Positions 15,916-23,625 of a stretch of 27,947 nucleotides of DNA are shown here, in pieces. The position numbers were made by a program, and so were the translations under genes. Within the stretch, counting starts at the first letter, position 1. Each line of letters starts with the position of its first letter. The stretch spans positions 1 through 27,947 of the forward strand of contig DDXT01000077.1 of assembly GCA_002347755.1 (NCBI GenBank). The letters run 5' to 3'. The notes below the pieces were generated by a model. That model searched no databases and was not told the DNA's origin. It was given only the letters and a program-made list of their open reading frames with translations. Source of the DNA: Caryophanales bacterium UBA2253. Its GTDB lineage: Bacteria > Bacillota_I > Bacilli_A > ML615J-28 > CAG-698.

Positions 15916-15922
15916 AGAACAC

Positions 15923-16792
15923 ATGATAAAGGTAGTAGGCATCGGCTTCAAGGAAGTCGGAAAAATATATTGGTTCAATCCCTTCCCCCTGACCGTCAAA
16001 CTCCATGAGAAAGTAGTCGTGGAAACGGTGCGGGGATATGAACTGGGGACCGTCATTTCCGAAGCGCGGGAAGTTGACGACGCGGAAATCGAACGGGAGA
16101 TCAAACCAATCGTCCGGATCGCCACCAAAGCCGATTTGGCCGCTTACGCGGAAAATCAGGAACGAGCCAAGAAATCCCTGGTGACCTGCGTGCAGATCGT
16201 TAGGAAAAACAAATTGCAAATGAAACTTCTGGATTGTGAATATACGATCGATCGACAGAAGATCATCTTTTACTATACTGCCGAAGGCCGGGTCGACTTC
16301 CGGGAACTGCTGAAGGATCTGGCCGCGGAATTCAAGATCCGCATCGAGCTTCGTCAGGTGGGTCCGCGCGAAGGCGCCAAGTTCATTGGCGGGATCGGGA
16401 CTTGCGGCCGCGAATGCTGCTGCACCCGTCATCTTCGGGAATTTGATCTGGTGACCATGAAAATGGCCAAGGATCAGGGCATGACCCTGAGCGCTTCGAA
16501 AGTCGCGGGACTGTGCGGAAAACTGATGTGCTGCATCGCTTACGAGAACCTGACTTACCAGGAACTGCGAGCCCGGGTTCCGTTGGTCGGCGACATGGTG
16601 AAATCCCCGAATTGCGAGGCTTGCCGGGTCGTCGGCGTCGACTTGCTTCGCGAGATCGTCAAAACCATCAACGGCGAAAACATCGAAGTCTGGCCGGCCA
16701 AAGACTTGGTCAAACTGAGCACCCATCATGAGGACGTCAAGCCGGAAGACTTAACCGACGAGATCGTGGAAAACAATGGAAATGAAGCATGA
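15923..16792 (+). CDS. ricT: PSP1 domain protein RicT (YaaT)
   Basis: A 289-residue protein of the PSP1 family. In Bacillus subtilis RicT forms the Y-complex with RicA and RicF, which carries iron-sulfur clusters and promotes RNase Y-dependent mRNA processing. The cysteines expected for cluster binding are present: Cys161, Cys165, Cys166, Cys167 (GTCGRECCCTRHL) and Cys198, Cys203, Cys204 (GLCGKLMCCIAYEN). PSP1 motifs ELRQVGPREGAKFIGG and WFNPF are visible. It sits directly after holB as in Bacilli and overlaps trmN6 by 17 bp. Partners RicA and RicF are not in the window. The usual following gene, yabA (replication-initiation control), is absent. Confidence 0.92.
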   Translation: MIKVVGIGFKEVGKIYWFNPFPLTVKLHEKVVVETVRGYELGTVISEAREVDDAEIEREIKPIVRIATKADLAAYAENQERAKKSLVTCVQIVRKNKLQMKLLDCEYTIDRQKIIFYYTAEGRVDFRELLKDLAAEFKIRIELRQVGPREGAKFIGGIGTCGRECCCTRHLREFDLVTMKMAKDQGMTLSASKVAGLCGKLMCCIAYENLTYQELRARVPLVGDMVKSPNCEACRVVGVDLLREIVKTINGENIEVWPAKDLVKLSTHHEDVKPEDLTDEIVENNGNEA

Positions 16793-17510
16793 GCTGCTCG
16801 GCTACGAAAACATCAAAATATTGCAAAAAGAAGACATGTTTAGTTTCACCCTGGATTCGATGCTCCTGGCGAGTTTCGTAAAAACCGGGAAAAAGACCAA
16901 GAAGATCATCGATTTGGGGTGCGGAAACGCGCCGATCCCTTTGTTTCTGACTCTGAAGACGGCTTCCGAGATCATCGGCGTCGAGCTGCAGAAGGAAACC
17001 TTTGACCTGGCCGTCAAAAGCGTGGAAATGAACGGTTTTCAAAACCAGATCAAGATCCTCAATGACAACATCATCAACATTCACAAAACCGTCGGCGCCA
17101 ATGTCTTTGACATCGTGACTTCCAATCCCCCGTACTTCAAATACCACCCCGACAGTTTGGTGAACAAAAGCGATCAATTGACCATTGCCCGCCATGAAAT
17201 GAAGATCAATCTGGAACAGATCATCGCCGAAGCCAGGAAACTGCTTAAGACCAAAGGGGCTTTGTACATGGTCCATCGCTGCGAGCGGTTATCGGAGATC
17301 GCCCGACTTCTTCAAAAGTACAATTTCGGGTTGAAGCGGATGCGGTTCGTTTATCCGCGCACCGATTCCGAATCCGCGCTTCTGTTTTTGTTTGAAGCCA
17401 AACAAAATCAAAAAGACGACGTGACGGTGGAAAAACCGTTCTATGTCCTTAACGCGGACGAGACCTATACCGACGAAGCATTGGCCATCTTCAATTTTAA
17501 AAAGAAATAG
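16776..17510 (+). CDS. trmN6: tRNA1(Val) (adenine37-N6)-methyltransferase
   Basis: A 244-residue SAM-dependent methyltransferase of the YabB/TrmN6 type. The SAM-binding motif I DLGCGNAPIPL starts at residue 46, the acidic motif II is GVELQ, and the catalytic NPPY of N6-adenine methylases is at 117-120. The N-terminal LLGYENIKILQ...FSFTLDSMLLASF is the family's recognisable opening. The start overlaps the end of ricT; ATG 16776 or ATG 16782 are both possible. Gene order ricT-(yabA)-yabB matches Bacilli. The Bacilli enzyme is predicted to modify A37 of tRNA; the exact tRNA substrate here is inferred. Confidence 0.88.
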   Translation: MEMKHELLGYENIKILQKEDMFSFTLDSMLLASFVKTGKKTKKIIDLGCGNAPIPLFLTLKTASEIIGVELQKETFDLAVKSVEMNGFQNQIKILNDNIINIHKTVGANVFDIVTSNPPYFKYHPDSLVNKSDQLTIARHEMKINLEQIIAEARKLLKTKGALYMVHRCERLSEIARLLQKYNFGLKRMRFVYPRTDSESALLFLFEAKQNQKDDVTVEKPFYVLNADETYTDEALAIFNFKKK

Positions 17511-17531
17511 CCAAACGAATATTTACTGTGA

Positions 17532-17537
17532 TATAAT
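17532..17537 (+). promoter_or_regulatory. Extended -10 promoter with overlapping dyad
   Basis: TATAAT preceded by TGA. There is no good -35 at 17 bp. GTGAT and ATCAC form an inverted repeat spanning the -10 region (about 17528-17545), which could be an operator or coincidence. Confidence 0.55.
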
Positions 17538-17567
17538 GAAATCACGAAAGCAAAGGAGCTGAGGAAT

Positions 17568-17972
17568 ATGTTTTTAAGTTTACTGACTCGGGAAGAAAAG
17601 TATTATTTCATTGATCTGCTGGCGATCATCGTCGCCGTTGATGGCGATACGACCGAAACCGAGAAGCAGATCATCAACCGGCTGAAATACGAGATTGGCG
17701 AGGACATTCTGAAATACCGGAAGAGTTCGCTCTCCAAAGACAAACTGGTCGATTATTTCTCCCAAAAACCGACACCGACCAAAAACATCGTCTTCATGAA
17801 TTTGATCTCTTCATTTTTGTATGACGAGTTTTACAGCGTCGAGGAACATTTCTTGCTTGAGGACATCCAAAACAAATGGGCCATCCCGAACAAAAAGAAA
17901 TTCGAGCTGATGAAAGTCGTTTACGCGGAACGGGATCTGCGCGAACGGGCCAAAAGGACCATTTCCGAATGA
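17568..17972 (+). CDS. Uncharacterised 134-residue alpha-helical protein
   Basis: An AAAGGAG site about nine bases upstream supports ATG 17568. The protein is acidic and basic by turns and looks helical, without membrane segments or a signal peptide. The segment LLAIIVAVDGDTTETEKQIINRLKYEIG resembles the beginning of TerB-like/co-chaperone helical domains (acidic residues after VDG), but I would not assign the family. It replaces yazA between trmN6 and rsmI and overlaps rsmI by 4 bp (ATGA), so its translation is coupled to rsmI. It has its own promoter. Function unknown. Confidence 0.7.
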   Translation: MFLSLLTREEKYYFIDLLAIIVAVDGDTTETEKQIINRLKYEIGEDILKYRKSSLSKDKLVDYFSQKPTPTKNIVFMNLISSFLYDEFYSVEEHFLLEDIQNKWAIPNKKKFELMKVVYAERDLRERAKRTISE

Positions 17973-18820
17973 TCGTCCAAAAATCCAATTTCTCTTCCGG
18001 ACCGACGCTTTATTTGGTTCCGACCCCCATCGGGAATTTCAATGACATGACTTTCCGGGCCGTCGAAACCTTGAAAAGCGTTGATTTCGTGTTCGCGGAA
18101 GATACCCGAGTGACGAAGGTTCTGCTTAGTCACTTTAAAATAAATATCCCTTTGTCGAGCTATCACATCTTCAATGAAGATACGCAGGCTGACGAGATCC
18201 TGGCCTTGCTCCAAAACGGCCACAGCATTGCCATGGTCAGTGACGCCGGCATGCCTTCGATCAGCGATCCGGGTTATCTGATCACCAAAAAAGCCATTGA
18301 AGCCGGGGTCAACGTGATTGCCCTTCCGGGGGCTTCTGCGGCTTTGACCGCTTTGGTGGGATCGGGCCTGCCTTGCGAGAAATTCACGTTTGTTGGGTTT
18401 TTGAACCGGCGCCGGACGGCCCGGATCAAAGAACTGCAGAGTTTGGCCGACCGAACCGAAACTTTGATCTTTTACGAGGCACCGCACCGGTTTTCGGATA
18501 CTTTGGCGGATCTGCTTTCCGTATTGGGAAACCGCCCGGCGGTCATTGCCCGCGAATTAACCAAGAAATTCGAAGAATACACTCGGGGAAACTTGGCCGA
18601 CATCAACGCGGCCAAGTTGGAATTGAAGGGCGAGATGGTGATCGTCGTGAGAGGGGCGGAAAGCGGCCAGATCCAGATCGAACTGGGAAAGCTTTCCATT
18701 GAGGAGCATTACGAACATTATCTCAAGCAAAACCCCGACCCCAAAGAAGCCATGAAAAAAGTCGCCAAAGACCGAAACCTGTCCAAAAGCGATGTATACA
18801 AAGCTTTGTTGCCTAAATGA
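17969..18820 (+). CDS. rsmI: 16S rRNA 2'-O-ribose C1402 methyltransferase RsmI
   Basis: A 283-residue tetrapyrrole-methylase-fold enzyme. The start was placed at 17969 (ATGA overlap with the previous gene), 15 residues before TLYLVPTPIGNFNDMTFRA, the family N-terminus. An in-frame extension to 17876 reads as the shifted shadow of the previous gene. Further motifs are FAEDTRVTKVLLSHF, MVSDAGMPSISDPGYL, ALPGASAALTALVGSGLP, FYEAPHRF and ARELTKKFEEYTRG. The C-terminal helical KDRNLSKSDVYKALL tail is present. It methylates the ribose of C1402 in the ribosomal decoding centre. It closes the cluster, as yabC does in B. subtilis, and is followed by a terminator. Confidence 0.95.
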   Translation: MIVQKSNFSSGPTLYLVPTPIGNFNDMTFRAVETLKSVDFVFAEDTRVTKVLLSHFKINIPLSSYHIFNEDTQADEILALLQNGHSIAMVSDAGMPSISDPGYLITKKAIEAGVNVIALPGASAALTALVGSGLPCEKFTFVGFLNRRRTARIKELQSLADRTETLIFYEAPHRFSDTLADLLSVLGNRPAVIARELTKKFEEYTRGNLADINAAKLELKGEMVIVVRGAESGQIQIELGKLSIEEHYEHYLKQNPDPKEAMKKVAKDRNLSKSDVYKALLPK

Positions 18821-18821
18821 G

Positions 18822-18856
18822 AACCGCCGAAAACTAACTGGCGGTTTTTGTTTTTT
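18822..18856 (+). terminator. Rho-independent terminator after rsmI
   Basis: AACCGCC (18822-18828) pairs with GGCGGTT (18840-18846), followed by T-rich TTTGTTTTTT. Confidence 0.85.
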
Positions 18857-18889
18857 CAGAACAAAAAGCCGAAGCGATGCATTTTGTGC

Positions 18890-18918
18890 TTGGTAATCCC
18901 GGGGGTTGGTGTTATAAT
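18890..18918 (+). promoter_or_regulatory. Promoter of the glycoside hydrolase operon
   Basis: TTGGTA (18890-18895), a 17-bp spacer with CCCGGGGG, and TATAAT (18913-18918) preceded by TGT (extended -10). The start ATG 18936 follows with an AGGTGATC ribosome site. No clear operator or catabolite-response element was recognised. Confidence 0.75.
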
Positions 18919-18935
18919 TGACCATAGGTGATCAT

Positions 18936-21278
18936 ATGCGAATAATCGAAAATCTGAATTTCAATTGGTTGTTTTCCGAGACTTTTAACGAAAAGCATCT
19001 TGAGGATTTCCGCGATCAAAGCGGATTCGTTTCGGTTGACATCCCCCATCCCGGCCATGTTCGGCCCTTCAATTATTTGGACGAACCGCCGGTTTTCGGA
19101 CCCTGCACCTACGTTAAAATCATCGAAGTGAAAAAAGAATATGAAGGCAAGACCGTCCGCATTCGCTTTGAAGGCGTTGCCCATTCCGCGGATGTTTATC
19201 TGAACGGAAAGTTCGTTCTCAGGCATGAAGGCGGATATGCCGAATTCACGGCCGATCTGAGCGCTTTTTTGATATTCGGGGAAGACAATTATCTGACCGT
19301 CGTGGCCGACGATTCCGAAAATCCCAACATCCCTCCTTTTGGGGGATTCATGGATTATCTCGGACACGGGGGAATTTACCGCGAGGTGCAGATGGAAATT
19401 TTGGAACCGGAACATTTGGAGGACCTGGTCGTCAAATCCTTCGGGATCAACCAGGGTTTTTCGGTGGCGGTAACGGCTTCAGCGGAAGAGGCCGAGATCG
19501 TGGTGGAACTTCGCGACGGATCCGACCTAAAGTTTCAAAACCGCTATTCCTTGAAAAACGGGAAAGCTTTCGCCGAATGTTTGGCAACCGATTTGCGCCT
19601 ATGGGACATAAGCGATCCGCATTTGTATGACATCAAAGTCGCTTTGATAAAAAACAGGGAAGCAATAGACGAGAAGGCCATCCGGTTCGGATTCCGAAAA
19701 GCCGAATTTACGAAAGACGGTTTTTTCCTCAACCGCCAATTTTTGAAACTGCGCGGGCTGAACCGCCATCAGAGCTATCCTTACGTGGGCTATGCAATGC
19801 CCAAAAGCGCGCAGATCAAAGACGCGGACATTTTGAAATACGATCTGGGGGTCAACATCGTCAGGACTTCGCATTATCCGGTCTCCCGGCATTTTCTCGA
19901 CCGCTGCGACGAAATCGGGCTTTTGGTCTTTGAAGAGATCCCCGGTTGGCAGCACCTCGGGGAAGATCAGTTCCGAGCCAATGTTTTGAACGATGTCCGA
20001 TCGATGATCGAACGCGACCGGCATCATCCGTCGATCATTCTTTGGGGTGTCCGGATCAATGAATCCGATGACTGCGAATCTTTGTACAAAGCCACCAATG
20101 CTTTGGCCAAAAGCCTGGATGACACCAGACCGACCGGGGGCGTCCGCTGCATCAAAAACAGCCAGTTTTTGGAAGATGTTTATACTTACAACGATTTTAC
20201 TCACGCCGGCGGGAAAATGGTTTTGGAAAAGCCGCGCCGGGTCAAGAAAAACGTCCCTTATCTGGTGACCGAACATAACGGCCACATGTTTCCGACCAAG
20301 CGATTTGACGATGAACCGCATCGCGTTGAACAAGCCCTGAGACATTACCGCGTCATGGAAGCCGCCGCCAAGGATCCGAGCATATCCGGGACCATCGGCT
20401 GGTGCATGAATGACTACAATACCCATAACGAATTCGGAAGCGGAGACAAAATCTGCTATCACGGGGTCTTGGACATGTTCCGCCTTTTTAAGCCGGCCGG
20501 GCATGTTTATTCCAGCCAAGGCGACGGAAAACCGGTTCTGGAAGTATTGACCAGCCTGAATTCGGGAGAATACCCGGGCAGTTTGCTTAAGGAAGCCGTC
20601 ATTGCTACCAACTGCGATCTAGTGAAAGTATACAAAGACGGACGTTTCATCGGCGATCATCGCCCGGATCCCAAGTCGGTTTTATCCCATCCGCTCCTCA
20701 TCATCACCGACTTCATCGGTAATTTACTGGAAGAAGAAGAAAAGATGAGCCATCGGGACGCGGAATTCGTCAAAAGGCTTTTGAGAAAAATAAAAAATGA
20801 AGATGTTTTCCCGTTAAATTTAAAAGTTGGAATGTTATATATAATGAGAAAATACCACTATGCTCTGCAAGCGGCCACCGGACTTTATTTCAAATATACG
20901 AAATCCGGAAATGAATGGCGTTTTGTTGGGTACAAAGACGGCCAACCGGTCAAAACCGTGATCAAGGGAAAACAAACGGATTCCGCTTATCAGATCTTCG
21001 CGGATGCGGAGATCCTGCGAGTCGGGGCAACTTTTGACACGACCCGGATCGTCGTCCGGAAAGTCGACCAGAACCAAAATCTCCTCGATTATGCTTTCGA
21101 GGGGGCGATGGTTCAAACCGCCGGAGGGATCGGTCTGATCGGTCCGAATCTGGTGTCTTTGGTCGGCGGGGAATTGGCTTTTTGGGTCAAAACCAACCAA
21201 AAGGGGCCGATTGGGACCATCAAAGTAACCGTGGGAAATCAAGAACTGACCAAGCAGGTCAAGATTGAGGTAGAATGA
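18936..21278 (+). CDS. Glycoside hydrolase family 2 (beta-galactosidase-like)
   Basis: A 780-residue intracellular enzyme without a signal peptide. Start ATG 18936 (AGGTGATC upstream); an in-frame TTG at 18918 overlaps the -10 box and is rejected. The N-terminal jelly-roll sugar-binding domain contains VRIRFEGVAHSADVYLNG, then come an Ig-like domain and the TIM barrel. GLNRHQSYPYVGYAM and NIVRTSHYP are classic GH2 barrel motifs. The catalytic acid/base is probably Glu376 (WGVRINES) and the nucleophile Glu446 (VTEHNGH). A helical, charged insertion at about 585-645 (LLEEEEKMSH...) lies in the C-terminal part, followed by an Ig-like end. Beta-galactosidase is the best guess; beta-glucuronidase, beta-mannosidase or another GH2 activity is possible. 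It heads a four-hydrolase operon. Confidence 0.85.
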   Translation: MRIIENLNFNWLFSETFNEKHLEDFRDQSGFVSVDIPHPGHVRPFNYLDEPPVFGPCTYVKIIEVKKEYEGKTVRIRFEGVAHSADVYLNGKFVLRHEGGYAEFTADLSAFLIFGEDNYLTVVADDSENPNIPPFGGFMDYLGHGGIYREVQMEILEPEHLEDLVVKSFGINQGFSVAVTASAEEAEIVVELRDGSDLKFQNRYSLKNGKAFAECLATDLRLWDISDPHLYDIKVALIKNREAIDEKAIRFGFRKAEFTKDGFFLNRQFLKLRGLNRHQSYPYVGYAMPKSAQIKDADILKYDLGVNIVRTSHYPVSRHFLDRCDEIGLLVFEEIPGWQHLGEDQFRANVLNDVRSMIERDRHHPSIILWGVRINESDDCESLYKATNALAKSLDDTRPTGGVRCIKNSQFLEDVYTYNDFTHAGGKMVLEKPRRVKKNVPYLVTEHNGHMFPTKRFDDEPHRVEQALRHYRVMEAAAKDPSISGTIGWCMNDYNTHNEFGSGDKICYHGVLDMFRLFKPAGHVYSSQGDGKPVLEVLTSLNSGEYPGSLLKEAVIATNCDLVKVYKDGRFIGDHRPDPKSVLSHPLLIITDFIGNLLEEEEKMSHRDAEFVKRLLRKIKNEDVFPLNLKVGMLYIMRKYHYALQAATGLYFKYTKSGNEWRFVGYKDGQPVKTVIKGKQTDSAYQIFADAEILRVGATFDTTRIVVRKVDQNQNLLDYAFEGAMVQTAGGIGLIGPNLVSLVGGELAFWVKTNQKGPIGTIKVTVGNQELTKQVKIEVE

Positions 21279-21279
21279 A

Positions 21280-23625
21280 ATGGATTTAAAACAACGCATT
21301 TCGCTTTTGAGCGGAAAAGACGTATGGCACACTTACGGGAACAGAAAATTGCGGATCAAATCGATCATGATGGCCGACGGGCCTCATGGTCTAAGGAAAC
21401 AATATGATTCCAAAGACAATTTGGGCTTGGCCAGCAGTTATCCGGCAACGCTGTTTCCGGCGGCCGCGACCGTGGCTTGCTCTTTCAACAAAGACCTGGC
21501 CCGGGAAATGGGAAAAGCCATCGGCGAAGAAGCTTTGGAAGCGGATGTGCAGGTGGTCTTGGGACCGGGAGTCAACATCAAACGGAATCCCAAGGGCGGC
21601 CGGAATTTTGAATATTATTCCGAAGATCCGCTGCTCAGCGGCGTCATGGGTGCCAATTGGATCAAAGGGATCCAAAGCCAGAAGGTTGGGGCCAGCCTCA
21701 AACATTTCGCCCTCAACAACCAGGAGACCTGCCGTTTGACTTACAACGCCGTCGTCGATCATCGGGCTCTCCGGGAAATTTATTTAAAGCCATTTGAAAT
21801 TGCCGTCAAAGAAGAACCGGCCACCGTCATGGCCGCTTACAATAAGATCAACGGGGCTTACTGCACCGAAAATTATGAACTGCTGACCGAACTGCTCCAA
21901 AAAGAATGGGGTTACAAAGGCCTGGTCGTCTCCGACTGGGGAGCCATCAGCAACCGGGTCGTCAGTCTGGTGCACGGCTGCGATCTGGAAATGCCGTCTT
22001 CCGGTTCGTACAATTCCAAAAAGATCCTCAAAGCTTTCAAAGAAGAACACATCATCGATTATGACATTGATTCGTCGGTTCGGAAAGTCCTGAATTTGGT
22101 TGACCGTTTCAAAGACAACGTCGTCAAGCCTTTTAACAAGGACGAGCATTTCCGGCTGGCAGAAGCCATTGCGGCGGACAGCATCGTCATGCTCAAAAAT
22201 GAAGGCGTGCTTCCTCTGAAAGCGGAAGAAAAGATCGCCCTCGTCGGGATGTTCGCGAAAAGCCCGCGGATCCAGGGCGGCGGGAGTTCGAATGTCAATC
22301 CGCTTCGGGTCGGCAATGTTCTGGACGAAATGAACAATTATACCAAGAACTATCAATTCTTTCGCGGCTATTCCATGGAGAAAGACGGGTATGATCCGAA
22401 GTTAGTTGAAGAAGTGGTGAAAGCCGCTCCAAATTTTGATAAAGTCATCATCATGGTCGGACTTCCGGATTACCTTGAACAAGAAGGAGTCGACCGGTCG
22501 GACATCGAACTTCCGAAAGGGCATCTGCGGCTCATTGAAGAAGTATCCAAAGTCAATCCCAATGTCATCGTGACCGTTTCGGCGGGAGCGCCGGTGGCTT
22601 TGCGATTCGAAAAACAAGCCAAAGCGATTCTGGCTCTCCATCTTTTGGGCGGGGCGTCCGGGAAACCGGTTTTGGACATTCTATACGGAAAGATCTCTCC
22701 TTCCGGCCGTTTGGCCGTTACTTATCCGCTTCAGATCACCGATGATCCTTCCACCAACAACTTCGCCGACGGCAACAACGCCGTTTGGTATGAAGAAAGC
22801 ATCTTCGTCGGTTACCGTTACTATTCGACTTTCAAAAAACCGGTCGCCTATCCGTTCGGATTCGGTCTCAGTTATACCGATTTTGAATACTCCGATTTGA
22901 AGGTTTCGGTCAGCGAAATCCGTTTGGACTCGCCGCTGGAAGTTCGGGTCAAAGTCCGCAACATCGGAAAGATGGCGGGATCGGAAGTCGTCCAGCTGTA
23001 TGTGAAAAACAACGAGTCCCCGGTTTTCAAAGCTTTGCGAGAACTGCGGGCCTTCGATAAAGTCTTTTTGCAGCCCAACGAACAGAAAGAAGTCGTGTTC
23101 CGTTTGGGTTACGAAGATTTCGCTTATTGGGACGTGGCCATGAAAAAATTCAATGTTGACAAGGGGACTTACAAGATTCAGATCGGCAAGAACTGCAATG
23201 AAGTGATTTTGGAAAAAGCGATTCGGAAGGCCGAAAACGAGCCGGGATTCGAGAATCCGTTCCCGAGCGCCTACAACCAAAAAGAATACCATATCACCGA
23301 CGAGGATTTCCAAAAACTTTTGGGAAGACCGCTGCCTCCGAAAAACGTCGTCCGGCACCGGCCGTTCACCATGGACTCGACCCTTGATGACATAAAACGG
23401 ACGCTTTTGGGGAAGATCATCCGTCATAAGGTCATCAAAGAAGCGACGCGCATCGCCAAAGAAGGGAAAACGCCGGTAAACCCACTGTCGATCCGATCGC
23501 TAATCGACGATACCCCGCTAAGGACCTTGGCGGTCATGAGCGGCGGAAAGTTTTCGCTTTTCCAAGCGGAAGGGCTCGTTGACCTTCTCAACTGGCGAGT
23601 CATCAGAGGACTGAGCAAACTATGA
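21280..23625 (+). CDS. Glycoside hydrolase family 3 (beta-glucosidase-like)
   Basis: A 781-residue enzyme with no signal peptide. The (alpha/beta)8 domain carries MADGPHGLRKQ, GPGVNIKRNPKGGRNFEYYSEDP and LKHFALNNQE. The nucleophile is Asp219 in VVSDWGA. The second alpha/beta sandwich domain has GSSNVNP and SPSGRLAVTYP. The likely acid/base is Glu506 in YEESIFVGYRYY. A fibronectin-III-like domain follows (VRNIGKMAGSEVVQLYV...). About 120 further residues (from about 660) form an extra tail with FTMDSTLDDIKRTLLG. It probably hydrolyses beta-glucosides or beta-xylosides released in the cytosol. One base separates it from the GH2 gene, with GAGGT upstream, and it overlaps the GH13 gene by 4 bp. 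Confidence 0.9.
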   Translation: MDLKQRISLLSGKDVWHTYGNRKLRIKSIMMADGPHGLRKQYDSKDNLGLASSYPATLFPAAATVACSFNKDLAREMGKAIGEEALEADVQVVLGPGVNIKRNPKGGRNFEYYSEDPLLSGVMGANWIKGIQSQKVGASLKHFALNNQETCRLTYNAVVDHRALREIYLKPFEIAVKEEPATVMAAYNKINGAYCTENYELLTELLQKEWGYKGLVVSDWGAISNRVVSLVHGCDLEMPSSGSYNSKKILKAFKEEHIIDYDIDSSVRKVLNLVDRFKDNVVKPFNKDEHFRLAEAIAADSIVMLKNEGVLPLKAEEKIALVGMFAKSPRIQGGGSSNVNPLRVGNVLDEMNNYTKNYQFFRGYSMEKDGYDPKLVEEVVKAAPNFDKVIIMVGLPDYLEQEGVDRSDIELPKGHLRLIEEVSKVNPNVIVTVSAGAPVALRFEKQAKAILALHLLGGASGKPVLDILYGKISPSGRLAVTYPLQITDDPSTNNFADGNNAVWYEESIFVGYRYYSTFKKPVAYPFGFGLSYTDFEYSDLKVSVSEIRLDSPLEVRVKVRNIGKMAGSEVVQLYVKNNESPVFKALRELRAFDKVFLQPNEQKEVVFRLGYEDFAYWDVAMKKFNVDKGTYKIQIGKNCNEVILEKAIRKAENEPGFENPFPSAYNQKEYHITDEDFQKLLGRPLPPKNVVRHRPFTMDSTLDDIKRTLLGKIIRHKVIKEATRIAKEGKTPVNPLSIRSLIDDTPLRTLAVMSGGKFSLFQAEGLVDLLNWRVIRGLSKL

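Noticed and set aside
17876..17968. Longer RsmI start
   Set aside because: The extra residues are an alternate-frame reading of the preceding gene. ATG 17969 gives the family N-terminus and a typical ATGA overlap.
18918..18935. TTG start for the GH2 gene
   Set aside because: It overlaps the -10 promoter box, and ATG 18936 has its own ribosome site.
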